NCBI RefSeq assembly: GCF_004792685.1
Contig: NZ_SRXT01000001.1
Span: 434,001 to 498,000, forward strand
Reading direction: 5' to 3'
Length of the DNA: 64,000 nucleotides
From: Sphingomonas gei
GTDB taxonomy: Bacteria; Pseudomonadota; Alphaproteobacteria; Sphingomonadales; Sphingomonadaceae
This document shows, in pieces, positions 29,884 to 37,927 of the stretch (its first letter is position 1; each line of letters begins with the position of its first letter). Position numbers and translations under genes: made by a program. The notes below the pieces were generated by a model, which was not told where the DNA came from, did not search any database, and worked only from the letters and a program-made list of their open reading frames with translations.

Positions 29884-29957
29884 GTCGTCCCGGCGAAAGC
29901 CGGGACCTCGTGCGGTATCGCGCCTTTGCCTGAGATCCCGGCCTTCGCCGGGATGAC
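29884..29957. repeat. Two-hairpin REPIN-like element
   Basis: GTCGTCCCGGC-GAAA-GCCGGGAC (29884-29906) and GATCCCGGC-CTTC-GCCGGGATGAC (29933-29957) are inverted relative to each other with about 26 bases between. It lies between the thioesterase stop and the EF-hand start. It belongs to the CCCGGCGAAAGCCGGG family described at 45071. Confidence 0.85.
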
Positions 29958-29993
29958 GGGTCTAGTCAAATGGCGACGCATCCTCGTTTTGGC

Positions 29994-30767
29994 TCAGCCA
30001 AAAATGGCGACGCTTTGCATCGCCTCGGCGATCGGATCGCCCGCGGCGTTCCAGATCGACATACGCTGGCTGCTATAGCCGTGGCGGGCGGTGTCGGCCT
30101 GCGCGCCGAGCAGCCACCAGCCGTCCTGGGTAGTGGGCTCCGGCGTCAGAAAGTTGATCTGCCAGTTGAGCGAGCTGAGCGGAGTCTGGCGCTCGGTGGC
30201 GAGCTTGAACGCGCCGGGGGGCAGCGCGTCGCCGATCGCGAGCAGCTCGACCATCGGGTGGAGCCCGTCGCGGGCGCGCAGCCGCGCCCAGCGCAGCCAT
30301 TCGGTGGCGCCCAGCTTTACTTTGGCATCATAGAAATTGAAATTGCCGGTGAAGAAGCTGTCGGGGCCGGTATAAAGTTCGGCGTCGGGGTCGGGTGGTG
30401 CGAGGCTGGCGCGGCGCGCCTGGTCGTGTTCGATCGCCGAGGCGAGCTCGGCCATGAACACGAACGTGGCGCGCAGGCCGAGACCCGCCGCGGAGGTGAC
30501 GTCGGACTGGATGAAGGCGGCGTTGCGGCCGCGGCGGAGCTTGGTGGCAGCGACGGCGACGCCGCCGGCTAGCGGGCCGATAAAGGCGATCTGCGCCGAG
30601 CGGAGCGGGGGGAGGTCGGGCTCAAGATCGAGTGCCGCCTGAAGCGCAAGCGCGGCGGAAAGCCCGCCGAACGCGGTCCGGCCCTGCATCCAGTCGGCCG
30701 GGATCGCGCTGCTCAGGCCGGTGTCATGGCGCGCGGCACCGGCGAGGATGTCGGCGATCGGAGTCAC
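29994..30767 (-). CDS. Acyl-CoA thioesterase, TesB-like double hotdog
   Basis: The 257-residue protein fits the two-hotdog acyl-CoA thioesterase family: an N-terminal part with MQGRTAFGGLSAALALQAA and a C-terminal half with PLSSLNWQINFL and GYSSQRMSIWNAAGDPIAEA. It should hydrolyse acyl-CoA to free acid and CoA. The GTG start overlaps the stop of the upstream acyl-CoA synthetase in GTGA, so a ligase and a thioesterase are made from one coupled transcript. The long in-frame extension over the ligase gene is a shadow. Confidence 0.83.
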   Translation of the reverse strand: MTPIADILAGAARHDTGLSSAIPADWMQGRTAFGGLSAALALQAALDLEPDLPPLRSAQIAFIGPLAGGVAVAATKLRRGRNAAFIQSDVTSAAGLGLRATFVFMAELASAIEHDQARRASLAPPDPDAELYTGPDSFFTGNFNFYDAKVKLGATEWLRWARLRARDGLHPMVELLAIGDALPPGAFKLATERQTPLSSLNWQINFLTPEPTTQDGWWLLGAQADTARHGYSSQRMSIWNAAGDPIAEAMQSVAIFG

Positions 30768-32242
30768 CGGTAGAGGTCGCGCAATTCGCGCTTGAGAACC
30801 TTGCCGATCGCGCTGCGCGGGAGCGCGTCCATGCGGCGGAGGTCGGCTAGGCGCTGGGTCTTGCCGAGCTGCGCGTTGCACCAGGCGAGGAGCTCGGTGG
30901 GATCGCCGCTGCCGACATAGAAGCCGATCGGCGTCTCGCCCCATTGCTCGGAGGGGATGCCGACCACGGCGCAGTCCGAGACTTCGGGGTGCTGCGCGAG
31001 CACCGCTTCGAGGTCCGAGGGATAGACGTTGAACCCGCCCGAGATGATCAGGTCCTTCTTGCGATCGAGCAAGATGAGGAAGCCGTCTTCGTCGAAGCGG
31101 CCGATATCGCCGTGGCGGATGAAGCGATTTCCGGCTTCGTCGTACCAGGTCGCGGCGTCGGTCGCGTCGCGGCGGCCGTGATATCCCGTCATCATCGCGC
31201 CGGAGCGGCCGGCGACTTCGCCGATTTCGCCCTGCGCCACTTCGCGGCCTTCGTCGTCGATCAGCCGGATGTCCTGCCCTTCGATCGGCTTGCCGACGGT
31301 GTGGAGCTTGTCCGGATGGGCATTGCAGACGAGGATCGTGGTGCCGCCGCCCTCGGTCATGCCGTAATATTCGACGAGCAGCCCGGGCCAGCGGGCGAGG
31401 ATGTCTGCCTTGAGCGCGGCGGAGAAGGGCGCGCTGGTGCAGGTCTTGAGGGTGAAGCTGGAGAGATCGAAGCGGTCGAACTCGGGATCGGCCATGATCC
31501 GCTGATACTGGATGGGGACGAGCATCGTGATGCTGCCGCGATGCTTCTCGGCCTGGACCAGATATTCGCGCGCGTCGAACTTCGCCAACAGCACGACCGT
31601 CCCGCCCCAGCCGAGCGTGGGGAGGAAGCTGACCAATGTGGTGTTCGAATAAAGCGGCGTGGCGACCATCGTCACTGCGTCGCCGAACCCGGCGGGTGCG
31701 CGGCCGATATGGACCCAGCGCATCGCATGCGGCTGGACGATGCCCTTGGGCGTGCCGGTGGTGCCGGAGGAATAGATGATGTTGAACGGGTCTTCGGGAC
31801 CGACGGTCACCGGCACGGGGGTGCCGTCGCCGAGCCAGTCGAGCAGCCCTTCGAACGAAATCTTGCGTGCGGGCACATCGATCTCGTGCGCGGCGTCGTG
31901 GAACAGGATCGGCGCGCCACAATCGGCGACCATCGCGGCGAGCTGGTCGGGCGTAGCGGACGGGGCAAGCGGTGCAGCGACGCAACCGGCGCGGAGGGCA
32001 CCGAGGAAGACCAGGGCATATTCGAGCGTGTTGGGGCCGAGGATCGCGACTGCGTCGCCCTGCTTCGCGCCATCTCGCTGGAGCGAGAAAGCAATGCGAT
32101 CCATCGCGCGATCGAGTTCGGCATACTCCATGCTGCGCTCGGCAAAGATGATCGCGGGCTTGGTGCCACGATCGGCGGCATGCGCACGGATCAGATCGGG
32201 CAGCGTCGCGAAGTCGCTCGCCAGCATCGCTTCGGCTGTCAC
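30764..32242 (-). CDS. AMP-forming acyl-CoA synthetase
   Basis: The protein (about 492 residues) has the ANL-superfamily motifs: the phosphate loop YSSGTTGTPKG, the adenine motif YYGMTEGGG, the hinge region RHGDIGRFDEDGF-LILLDRKKD, the A8 segment SGGFNVYPSDLE and the catalytic lysine in SAIGKVLKREL. It should activate a carboxylic acid to its CoA ester. The substrate is not evident. The GTG at 32242 is favoured because a G-rich site lies upstream; an ATG at 32299 would add 19 low-complexity residues. Confidence 0.88.
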   Translation of the reverse strand: MTAEAMLASDFATLPDLIRAHAADRGTKPAIIFAERSMEYAELDRAMDRIAFSLQRDGAKQGDAVAILGPNTLEYALVFLGALRAGCVAAPLAPSATPDQLAAMVADCGAPILFHDAAHEIDVPARKISFEGLLDWLGDGTPVPVTVGPEDPFNIIYSSGTTGTPKGIVQPHAMRWVHIGRAPAGFGDAVTMVATPLYSNTTLVSFLPTLGWGGTVVLLAKFDAREYLVQAEKHRGSITMLVPIQYQRIMADPEFDRFDLSSFTLKTCTSAPFSAALKADILARWPGLLVEYYGMTEGGGTTILVCNAHPDKLHTVGKPIEGQDIRLIDDEGREVAQGEIGEVAGRSGAMMTGYHGRRDATDAATWYDEAGNRFIRHGDIGRFDEDGFLILLDRKKDLIISGGFNVYPSDLEAVLAQHPEVSDCAVVGIPSEQWGETPIGFYVGSGDPTELLAWCNAQLGKTQRLADLRRMDALPRSAIGKVLKRELRDLYR

Positions 32243-32395
32243 GGTCTTGCCCCCATCGGGCGATCTTGTAGCGGCGGCGGCGGGGAAGGCCATACGCATT
32301 TTTCGAAAATGCCGGGAGCGAGCAATCGTGTTTCGATTCGACAGTCATGCCGTCGACACGCTATGATGCTCCCGGACGATCTGCAGGTGCGTTCG

Positions 32396-32884
32396 ATGTG
32401 GGCAAGTATCAGAAGTGGGGTATGGCGCCATTTCGCGGCTGCTGTGCTGCTGTTATTCCTGCTGCCGCTCACGACATCCTGTTCGGTGTCGTTGATTGCA
32501 CCTTATGACAGCCGCACCGAAGAGATGGTAACCCAGATTCAGGGCGAACTTTCGGCCTTTCATCAAGAGCTTGTCTACGACAACGAGGCGCCGGCCTGCG
32601 TCTATTCGAAGCATGTCGACTTCTACCGGACCATCCACGCCGACATCGCCAATCTGCGTGTGCGGGTGAGTGCGATCGCAAAAAATCTAGCGACGGCGGA
32701 TCAGGTGAGGGCGCTGGAGGCGGGGGTCGGCGATCTCGAAACGATCCACCGCAACCGCGAGAACCAGCCGCCGGGCGACACCCGCTGCATGGGCATCAAG
32801 GCGATGGAGAACAGCTTCGGCGGGCTGGAAGGGATCATCCGGTCTATCCTCCAGCTCGAGATGGTCAAGCAGCGGACGCTCTGA
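32396..32884 (+). CDS. Putative lipoprotein of unknown function
   Basis: The 162-residue protein begins with a hydrophobic signal and a lipobox-like LTTSC, with the lipidated Cys at residue 29. The mature part is helical, with HQELVYDNEAPACVY, ANLRVRVSAIAKNL and a C-terminal GIIRSILQLEMVKQ. It probably sits on a membrane facing the periplasm. I do not recognise the family. A start at 32366 is also open but lacks a ribosome binding site. The next small gene follows 12 bases later. Confidence 0.7.
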   Translation: MWASIRSGVWRHFAAAVLLLFLLPLTTSCSVSLIAPYDSRTEEMVTQIQGELSAFHQELVYDNEAPACVYSKHVDFYRTIHADIANLRVRVSAIAKNLATADQVRALEAGVGDLETIHRNRENQPPGDTRCMGIKAMENSFGGLEGIIRSILQLEMVKQRTL

Positions 32885-32896
32885 CGGAGATTGACG

Positions 32897-33229
32897 ATGG
32901 ATGTGGATTTCGCGGCGCTGGGCGGCCAGATCGGCGAGCGGATCGTCACCGTGCTCGCCGGCCACGGCAAGACCGCGGGCGGGTTCGCGCGCACCGAAGG
33001 CGAGAAGATCGCGCTCGCCATCCGGCAGATCGCCGAGATGGTGCGCGACGGCGAGATCCTGCCCGAGGAGGCCCCGCTCTATTTCGACATCCAGATGCAG
33101 CATTCGCGCGCGGTGCTGCGGACCGTGGAGGGGATCGGGCTGGTCGCGGCCGAGCAGGCGATCAACGGCACCCTCGATCTGATCAAGGGCGCCGTGACCA
33201 CCGCGCTCGGCTTCTCGCTCGTAAAATAA
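32897..33229 (+). CDS. Hypothetical protein
   Basis: This 110-residue product, beginning MDVDFAALGGQIGERIV, has no signal peptide. It is mostly helical, with EGEKIALAIRQIAEMVRDG and a C-terminal NGTLDLIKGAVTTALGF. GGAGA precedes the ATG. It is probably cotranscribed with the lipoprotein gene just upstream. No function is recognised. The two may act together at the membrane, which is inference from position only. Confidence 0.65.
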   Translation: MDVDFAALGGQIGERIVTVLAGHGKTAGGFARTEGEKIALAIRQIAEMVRDGEILPEEAPLYFDIQMQHSRAVLRTVEGIGLVAAEQAINGTLDLIKGAVTTALGFSLVK

Positions 33230-33235
33230 AGGGGC

Positions 33236-33940
33236 TCAGGCCTTGGTGCTCGCCGCGGTCTGGCCGAACAGGACGGCGCGCTGCTCGTCGGTGACGGGAG
33301 TGGCATAAGAGCGGACCTCGCCGCCTTTCTCGTAAGCGCGGATTGTTGCCGGGCGCGTGGCGATGCGCTCGAACCATGCCTTTAGGTTGGGGAAGTCGTT
33401 CAGATCCTGCTTGTGCGCCTCGTGCGGGACGATCCACGGATAGATCGCCATGTCGGCGATCGAATAGCCGCTGCCGGCGACGAATTCGCGGCCGGCCAGC
33501 CGCCGGTCGAGGACGCCGTAGAGCCGATTGGTCTCGTTGACGTAGCGGTTGATGGCATATTCGATCTTCTCGGGCGCATAGACGTTGAAATGGCCGTTCT
33601 GCCCCGCCATCGGGCCGAGCCCGCCCATCTGCCACATCAGCCATTGCAGGATGTCGGTGCGTTCGCGCGGCGTCTCGCCGTAGAATTTGTCCGCCTTGAG
33701 CGCGAGATAGATGAGGATCGCGCCGCTTTCGAACACCGTGACCGGCTCGCCGCCATCGGCGGGGGCACGATCGATGATCGCGGGCATGCGATTGTTGGGG
33801 CTGAACTTGAGGAATTCGGGGTCGAACTGCTCGCCCGCGCCGATGTTGACCGGATGGATCTCGTAGTCGAGCCCCGTCTCCTCGAGGAAGAGCGTGATCT
33901 TGTGACCATTGGGGGTGGGCCAGTAATAGAGCTCGATCAT
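33236..33940 (-). CDS. Glutathione S-transferase (nu-class/YfcG-like)
   Basis: The 234-residue protein has an N-terminal thioredoxin-like domain opening MIELYYWPTPNGHKITLFLEE and containing NNRMPAIID and VFESGAILIYLA, the glutathione-binding part. A helical C-terminal domain includes GLGPMAGQNGHF and YSIADMAIYPW. This pattern matches the Ure2p/YfcG group, which often shows disulfide reductase activity. The ATG at 33940 follows GGAGA with a good spacing and is preferred over 33994. Confidence 0.92.
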   Translation of the reverse strand: MIELYYWPTPNGHKITLFLEETGLDYEIHPVNIGAGEQFDPEFLKFSPNNRMPAIIDRAPADGGEPVTVFESGAILIYLALKADKFYGETPRERTDILQWLMWQMGGLGPMAGQNGHFNVYAPEKIEYAINRYVNETNRLYGVLDRRLAGREFVAGSGYSIADMAIYPWIVPHEAHKQDLNDFPNLKAWFERIATRPATIRAYEKGGEVRSYATPVTDEQRAVLFGQTAASTKA

Positions 33941-33986
33941 ACGGGGTCTCCGGTGCTTGAGCGCGGGAGATGGGGCGTGATTCTCG

Positions 33987-35198
33987 TTACGCAACCGCGC
34001 CCTTCACGCGCGGCACCACGCGCAGGATCACGATGAGCAACGCGGCGAGCGCGAGGCCGGCGGCGAGGACGAAGTTGCCCGCCGGAAACCCGCGTTCGGC
34101 ACCGAAAGCGAGCGCCTGGCTGAGGATCAATGGGGCGAGGATCAACGCGACGCTGTTGAGGCTGGCCATGCCGCCCTGCAACGCGCCTTGATGCTGCGCG
34201 TCGGTCATGCGCGAGAGCAATGCGTTGATCGAGGGGTAAGCCAGCGCCTGGAACGCGCCGAGCGGGATCAGCGCATAGACCATCCAGCCCTGGCGGACGA
34301 AAATGTAGCCGAGAAACACCGCGCTGCCGGCGAGGATGCCGAGCACCACGGTGCGCTCCTCGCCCCAGCGCTTGATCGCGCGGCCGGTGACGAGCGTCTG
34401 GACCAGCGCCATCACCACCCCCGAGGCGGCGAGCGACCAGCCGATCGCCCTTTCGTCCCAGCCCAAAGCGATTTCGGCCCAGAATGCCCAGGTCGACGGA
34501 TAGACCATGTGCGCGAATTGCCAGAAAAAGGCGGCGAGCAAAAGCCAGCCGGCATTGCCGGCGTGGAGCAGCGGCTTGAATGCGGCGAAGACGTGCGCGT
34601 TGCCCCAGCGGAACGCGCGGCGCTGCTCGGGGAGCATCGTCTCGGGGAGTGCGATCAGGATCCACAAGGCGTTGCAGCCGGCGAGCACCGCCGCGGCGAT
34701 GAACGGCGCGCGGGTGCCGAAGCCGGCGAGCAGGCCGCCCATCGCCGGCCCGAGGATGAAGCCGATCCCGAACGCCGCACCCATCAGCCCGAAGGTCGCG
34801 CCGCGCTTTTCGGGCGGGGTGACGTCGGCGAGCACCGCGTTGGCGGGGCCGTAGGAGGCGCCGGCGACTCCGGCGATCATCCGGCCGACGAACAGCCAGG
34901 CGATGCTCGGCGCGGCGGCCATGAAGGCGTAATCCGCGGCGAAGGCGAGCATCGAGAAGAGCAGCACCGGGCGGCGGCCGAAGCTGTCGCCGAGCGTGCC
35001 GAGGACCGGGCCGGCGAAGAATTGCGTCACGGCGTAGGCGGCGAGCATGTAGCCGCCGATGCGGGCGGCGTCTTCGAGCCCGACATGCGCGAGCTGGACG
35101 ATCAGCCGGGGGAGGACGGGCATGACGATGCCGAAGCCGATCGAATCGATGAGGATGGCGGACAGCACGATGGGTACCGCGCGATGATGGAATTGCAT
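33987..35198 (-). CDS. MFS transporter, TCR/Tet-like
   Basis: The 403-residue protein shows 12 hydrophobic segments and the MFS signatures: IDSIGFGIVMPVLPRLI in the first helix, FAGPVLGTLGDSFGRRPVLL in the 2-3 loop, and PANAVLADVTPPEKRG before the fifth. This matches the TCR/Tet family of drug:proton antiporters, where TetA belongs, but the substrate cannot be inferred. The ATG at 35198 marks the first membrane helix; a much longer open frame upstream is antisense to the acyl-CoA dehydrogenase gene. Confidence 0.88.
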   Translation of the reverse strand: MQFHHRAVPIVLSAILIDSIGFGIVMPVLPRLIVQLAHVGLEDAARIGGYMLAAYAVTQFFAGPVLGTLGDSFGRRPVLLFSMLAFAADYAFMAAAPSIAWLFVGRMIAGVAGASYGPANAVLADVTPPEKRGATFGLMGAAFGIGFILGPAMGGLLAGFGTRAPFIAAAVLAGCNALWILIALPETMLPEQRRAFRWGNAHVFAAFKPLLHAGNAGWLLLAAFFWQFAHMVYPSTWAFWAEIALGWDERAIGWSLAASGVVMALVQTLVTGRAIKRWGEERTVVLGILAGSAVFLGYIFVRQGWMVYALIPLGAFQALAYPSINALLSRMTDAQHQGALQGGMASLNSVALILAPLILSQALAFGAERGFPAGNFVLAAGLALAALLIVILRVVPRVKGAVA

Positions 35199-35235
35199 GA
35201 TGAGCCCCCTCTTCGAACGCACTTGTACTTTGCTG

Positions 35236-35315
35236 GTCATCCCGGCGAAAGCCGGGATCTCGCGCCGCCAGGAGGTGCGCGTGCGGCCTGAGGTCCCGGC
35301 TTTTGCCAGGATGAC
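35236..35315. repeat. Two-hairpin REPIN-like element in a divergent region
   Basis: GTCATCCCGGC-GAAA-GCCGGGATC and a diverged inverted half, GTCCCGGC-TTTT-GCCAGGATGAC, are separated by about 35 bases. Unlike most copies it sits between two divergently transcribed genes (MFS transporter and acyl-CoA dehydrogenase). Confidence 0.85.
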
Positions 35316-35344
35316 GGATGCACCCCTTGACGCCGGGTGCACCA

Positions 35345-35360
35345 TACCGCATTTTCGAAT
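35345..35360. promoter_or_regulatory. Site resembling the TetR palindrome at 43723
   Basis: TACCGCATTTTCGAAT matches 12 or more of 16 bases of the reverse-strand reading of the palindrome at 43723-43738. It is 28 bases upstream of an acyl-CoA dehydrogenase start. The second half-site is degraded, so binding is uncertain. Confidence 0.3.
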
Positions 35361-35387
35361 CGAGCCGAACACGGCATGGAGGGGATA

Positions 35388-36608
35388 ATGGCGACCGCAC
35401 AGATCGACGCGCTGACGGACCCGATCGAGGCGTTCCGTTTGCATGTCCGCGAATGGCTGGCGGCGCATTTCCCGCCTTCGCTGAAGGGCAAGGACAATGC
35501 GATGTCGGCGGTCGAGGGGCCGCATGAGAACTCGCCCGAAGAGGATTCCTGGCAGGCGGCGATGGGCGCCAAGGGCTGGGGCGTGCCGACCTGGCCGAAG
35601 GAATATGGCGGCGGCGGGCTGAGCCGCAGTGAAGCGCGCGTGCTGCACGAGGAAATGGCGCGGATCGGCGCGTGGAACCCGATCGGCGGGATGGGGGTGA
35701 TGATGTTCGGCCCGACCCTGCTCGAATATGGCAGCGAGGCGCAGAAAGAAGAACATATCCCGGCGATCGCCAAAGGCATTGTGCGCTGGTGCCAGGGCTA
35801 TTCGGAGCCGGGGGCGGGATCGGATCTCGCCTCGCTCCAGATGTTCGCCGAAGACCATGGCGACCATTATCTCGTCAACGGCCAGAAGACCTGGACCAGC
35901 GGCGGGCAATGGGCGGACAAATGCTTCATGCTCGTCCGCACCGACAAGACGAAGAAGCACGAGGGGATCACTTTCCTGCTCTGCGACATGGACACGCCGG
36001 GCGTGGAAGTGAAGCCGATCCGGCTGATCTCGGGCTCGTCGCCGTTCTGCGAGACCTTCTTCACCGATGTGAAGGTGTCCAAGGCCAATCGCGTCGGCGA
36101 GGAAGGGCAGGGCTGGACGATCGGCAAGCGCCTGCTCCAGCACGAGCGGAGCAGCCTGTCGGGCGGCGGATCGGCTGCGGGGCGGCTGTTCGCGGCGGGC
36201 GCCCCGCTGGCGCAGATCGCACGGAAATATATCGGGGTCGACGAGCAGGGGCGCATCGCCGACATGGATCTGCGCGGGCGGATCGTGCGGCACGAAATGG
36301 ATTTGCGCGCCTTCCTGCTGACGTTGCGGCGGGCTTCGCTGGAGGCGAAATCGACCCAGGGGCCTTCGGCGGCGACATCAATCATGAAGAATGTCGGGGC
36401 GCGGATCATGCAGGAACGCTCCGAGCTGCTGATCGAGATCCGCGGGCTGGCCGGGCTCGGCTGGGAAGGCGAGGGGTTCGAGGCGGACGCGCTCAAGGAT
36501 GTGCGCAGCTGGCTCTTCGGCAAGGCGGTGTCGATCTATGGCGGGTCGAGCGAGATCCAGAATAATGTGATCGCCAAGCGGATTTTGGGGATGCTGGATC
36601 ATCAATAG
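35388..36608 (+). CDS. Acyl-CoA dehydrogenase, larger member of pair A
   Basis: The 406-residue flavoprotein has the fold signature in CQGYSEPGAGSDLASLQ (flavin- and substrate-binding loop), VNGQKTWTSGGQWADK, and a C-terminal IYGGSSEIQNNVIAKRILG. It should oxidise an acyl-CoA to an enoyl-CoA and pass electrons to ETF. The neighbouring gene at 36704 encodes a second, shorter homologue with a different C-terminus, suggesting a mixed complex. The ATG at 35388 follows GGAGGGG. Confidence 0.9.
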   Translation: MATAQIDALTDPIEAFRLHVREWLAAHFPPSLKGKDNAMSAVEGPHENSPEEDSWQAAMGAKGWGVPTWPKEYGGGGLSRSEARVLHEEMARIGAWNPIGGMGVMMFGPTLLEYGSEAQKEEHIPAIAKGIVRWCQGYSEPGAGSDLASLQMFAEDHGDHYLVNGQKTWTSGGQWADKCFMLVRTDKTKKHEGITFLLCDMDTPGVEVKPIRLISGSSPFCETFFTDVKVSKANRVGEEGQGWTIGKRLLQHERSSLSGGGSAAGRLFAAGAPLAQIARKYIGVDEQGRIADMDLRGRIVRHEMDLRAFLLTLRRASLEAKSTQGPSAATSIMKNVGARIMQERSELLIEIRGLAGLGWEGEGFEADALKDVRSWLFGKAVSIYGGSSEIQNNVIAKRILGMLDHQ

Positions 36609-36610
36609 CC

Positions 36611-36693
36611 CGTCACCCCGGCGTAGGCCGGGGCCCAGAGCCACAAGCGGCGACCTCCGGGACCCTGGGTCCCGGCTTTCGCCGGGATGACGA
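36611..36693. repeat. Two-hairpin REPIN-like element
   Basis: CGTCACCCCGGC and GTCCCGGC-TTTC-GCCGGGATGACG bracket a spacer containing CCAGAGCCACAAGCGGCGAC. The spacer matches the reverse complement of the one at 51054, so this copy is inverted. It lies between the two dehydrogenase genes of pair A and would be part of their transcript. Confidence 0.85.
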
Positions 36694-36703
36694 AAGAACG
36701 CAA

Positions 36704-37774
36704 ATGCCAGTCCTGACCGAAGAACAGACGATGCTGCGCGATATGGCGCGCGAATGGGCCGACAAAGAATCGCCCGTCACGGCGCTTCGCAGGATGCGCG
36801 ACGCGGCACCCGCGGAATTTTACGATGCGGCTGCCTGGCGGGCGCAGGCCGAGATGGGCTGGGCGGGGATCCTGATCCCCGAGGCGCAGGGCGGCGCGGG
36901 AATGGGCTATCTGTCGCTGGGGCTCGTGCTGGAGCAGCTCGGACGCAATCTGGCCGCGACGCCGCTTGCCGCGACTGCCGCGGCGACCAGCGCGCTGATC
37001 CTCGGCGGTTCGGAGGCGCAGCAGGCCGAATGGCTGCCGCGGATCGCGGCGGGCGACGTCGTCGCCGCGCTGGCAGCGGACGAAGGACCGCGGTTTGCTC
37101 CGGAGAAGATCGCGACGACGGTGGAAGCGGGCAGGCTCAGCGGGACCAAGGCATTCGTCGCCGAGGGCGACAGCGCGCAGCTGTTCGTGGTCGCAGCGAT
37201 CGACGGGCTCTATCTGGTATCGGGCGACGAAGGCGTGACGCGAAGTCCGCGCAAGCTGACCGATTCACGCAGCCATGCGCAGCTGCGGTTCGACGGCGCG
37301 CCGGCCGAGAGGCTGGCGGGGGGGACCGACCTGCTCACCGAGGTCACCGACCGCGCGGCGGCCGCGCTTTGCGCCGAGATGCTCGGGATGGCAGAGGCTG
37401 CGTTCGCGCAGACCAACGACTATCTCAAGACGCGCGTCCAGTTCGGCCAGGTGCTCGCTTCGTTTCAGGCGCTGCAGCACCGGATGGCGAAGATGTTCAC
37501 CGAGCTCGAGCTGATGCGCTCGGTGGTCGAGGGCGCGCTGGAGGCGATCGATTCCGGCCGCGGCGATGTCCGCCAGGAAGTGAGCCTCGCCAAGGCAGTT
37601 GCGGGCGAGACGCTCCATCTGGTCAGCCGCGAGATGATCCAGCTTCACGGCGGGATCGGAATGACCGACGAGCATGACGCAGGCTTTTATCTGAAGCGCG
37701 CGCGTGTGATCGAGGCGATGTGGGGCAATGCCGCATGGCACCGCGAGCGCTTCGCGCGGCTGAACGGCTATTGA
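36704..37774 (+). CDS. Acyl-CoA dehydrogenase, smaller member of pair A
   Basis: The 356-residue protein retains the dehydrogenase core, with IPEAQGGAGMGYLSLGLVLE near residue 55, TRVQFGQVLASFQALQHRMA-type sequence and the C-terminal LHGGIGMTDEHDAGFYLKRA. Its 356 residues are shorter than typical stand-alone enzymes and the middle sheet region is less conserved. This is like the small partner of heterotetrameric acyl-CoA dehydrogenases of steroid side-chain degradation. Function as a partner of the 35388 product is inference. Confidence 0.87.
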   Translation: MPVLTEEQTMLRDMAREWADKESPVTALRRMRDAAPAEFYDAAAWRAQAEMGWAGILIPEAQGGAGMGYLSLGLVLEQLGRNLAATPLAATAAATSALILGGSEAQQAEWLPRIAAGDVVAALAADEGPRFAPEKIATTVEAGRLSGTKAFVAEGDSAQLFVVAAIDGLYLVSGDEGVTRSPRKLTDSRSHAQLRFDGAPAERLAGGTDLLTEVTDRAAAALCAEMLGMAEAAFAQTNDYLKTRVQFGQVLASFQALQHRMAKMFTELELMRSVVEGALEAIDSGRGDVRQEVSLAKAVAGETLHLVSREMIQLHGGIGMTDEHDAGFYLKRARVIEAMWGNAAWHRERFARLNGY

Positions 37775-37846
37775 TCACACCGGCTGCGCGACTGGTGCAA
37801 ACGGGCAACACCTCAGGCCAGTCCCGCTTTGCAACGTTTGTTATGC

Positions 37847-37875
37847 TTGACGGTCTCTAGGGAACACGCTGTTAT
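37847..37875 (+). promoter_or_regulatory. Putative sigma-70 promoter of the TonB-dependent receptor
   Basis: TTGACG (37847-37852) and TGTTAT (37870-37875) are separated by 17 bases, about 53 bases before the receptor ATG, which itself follows GGGAGAG. This is one of the clearest sigma-70-like promoters in the window. Confidence 0.5.
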
Positions 37876-37927
37876 TCGAGGGTAGGGTATGGAACCGCCA
37901 AGTGTTCCGGCCCGTGGTGGGAGAGAG

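Noticed and set aside
29994-32348. One 784-codon minus-strand frame joining the ligase region and the thioesterase
   Set aside because: Only the last third matches a thioesterase. The upstream part is out of frame with the real ligase, which overlaps it.
37775-37927. Riboswitch (for example cobalamin) before the TonB-dependent receptor
   Set aside because: The leader is only about 50 bases after the predicted promoter and lacks a cobalamin-type conserved box.
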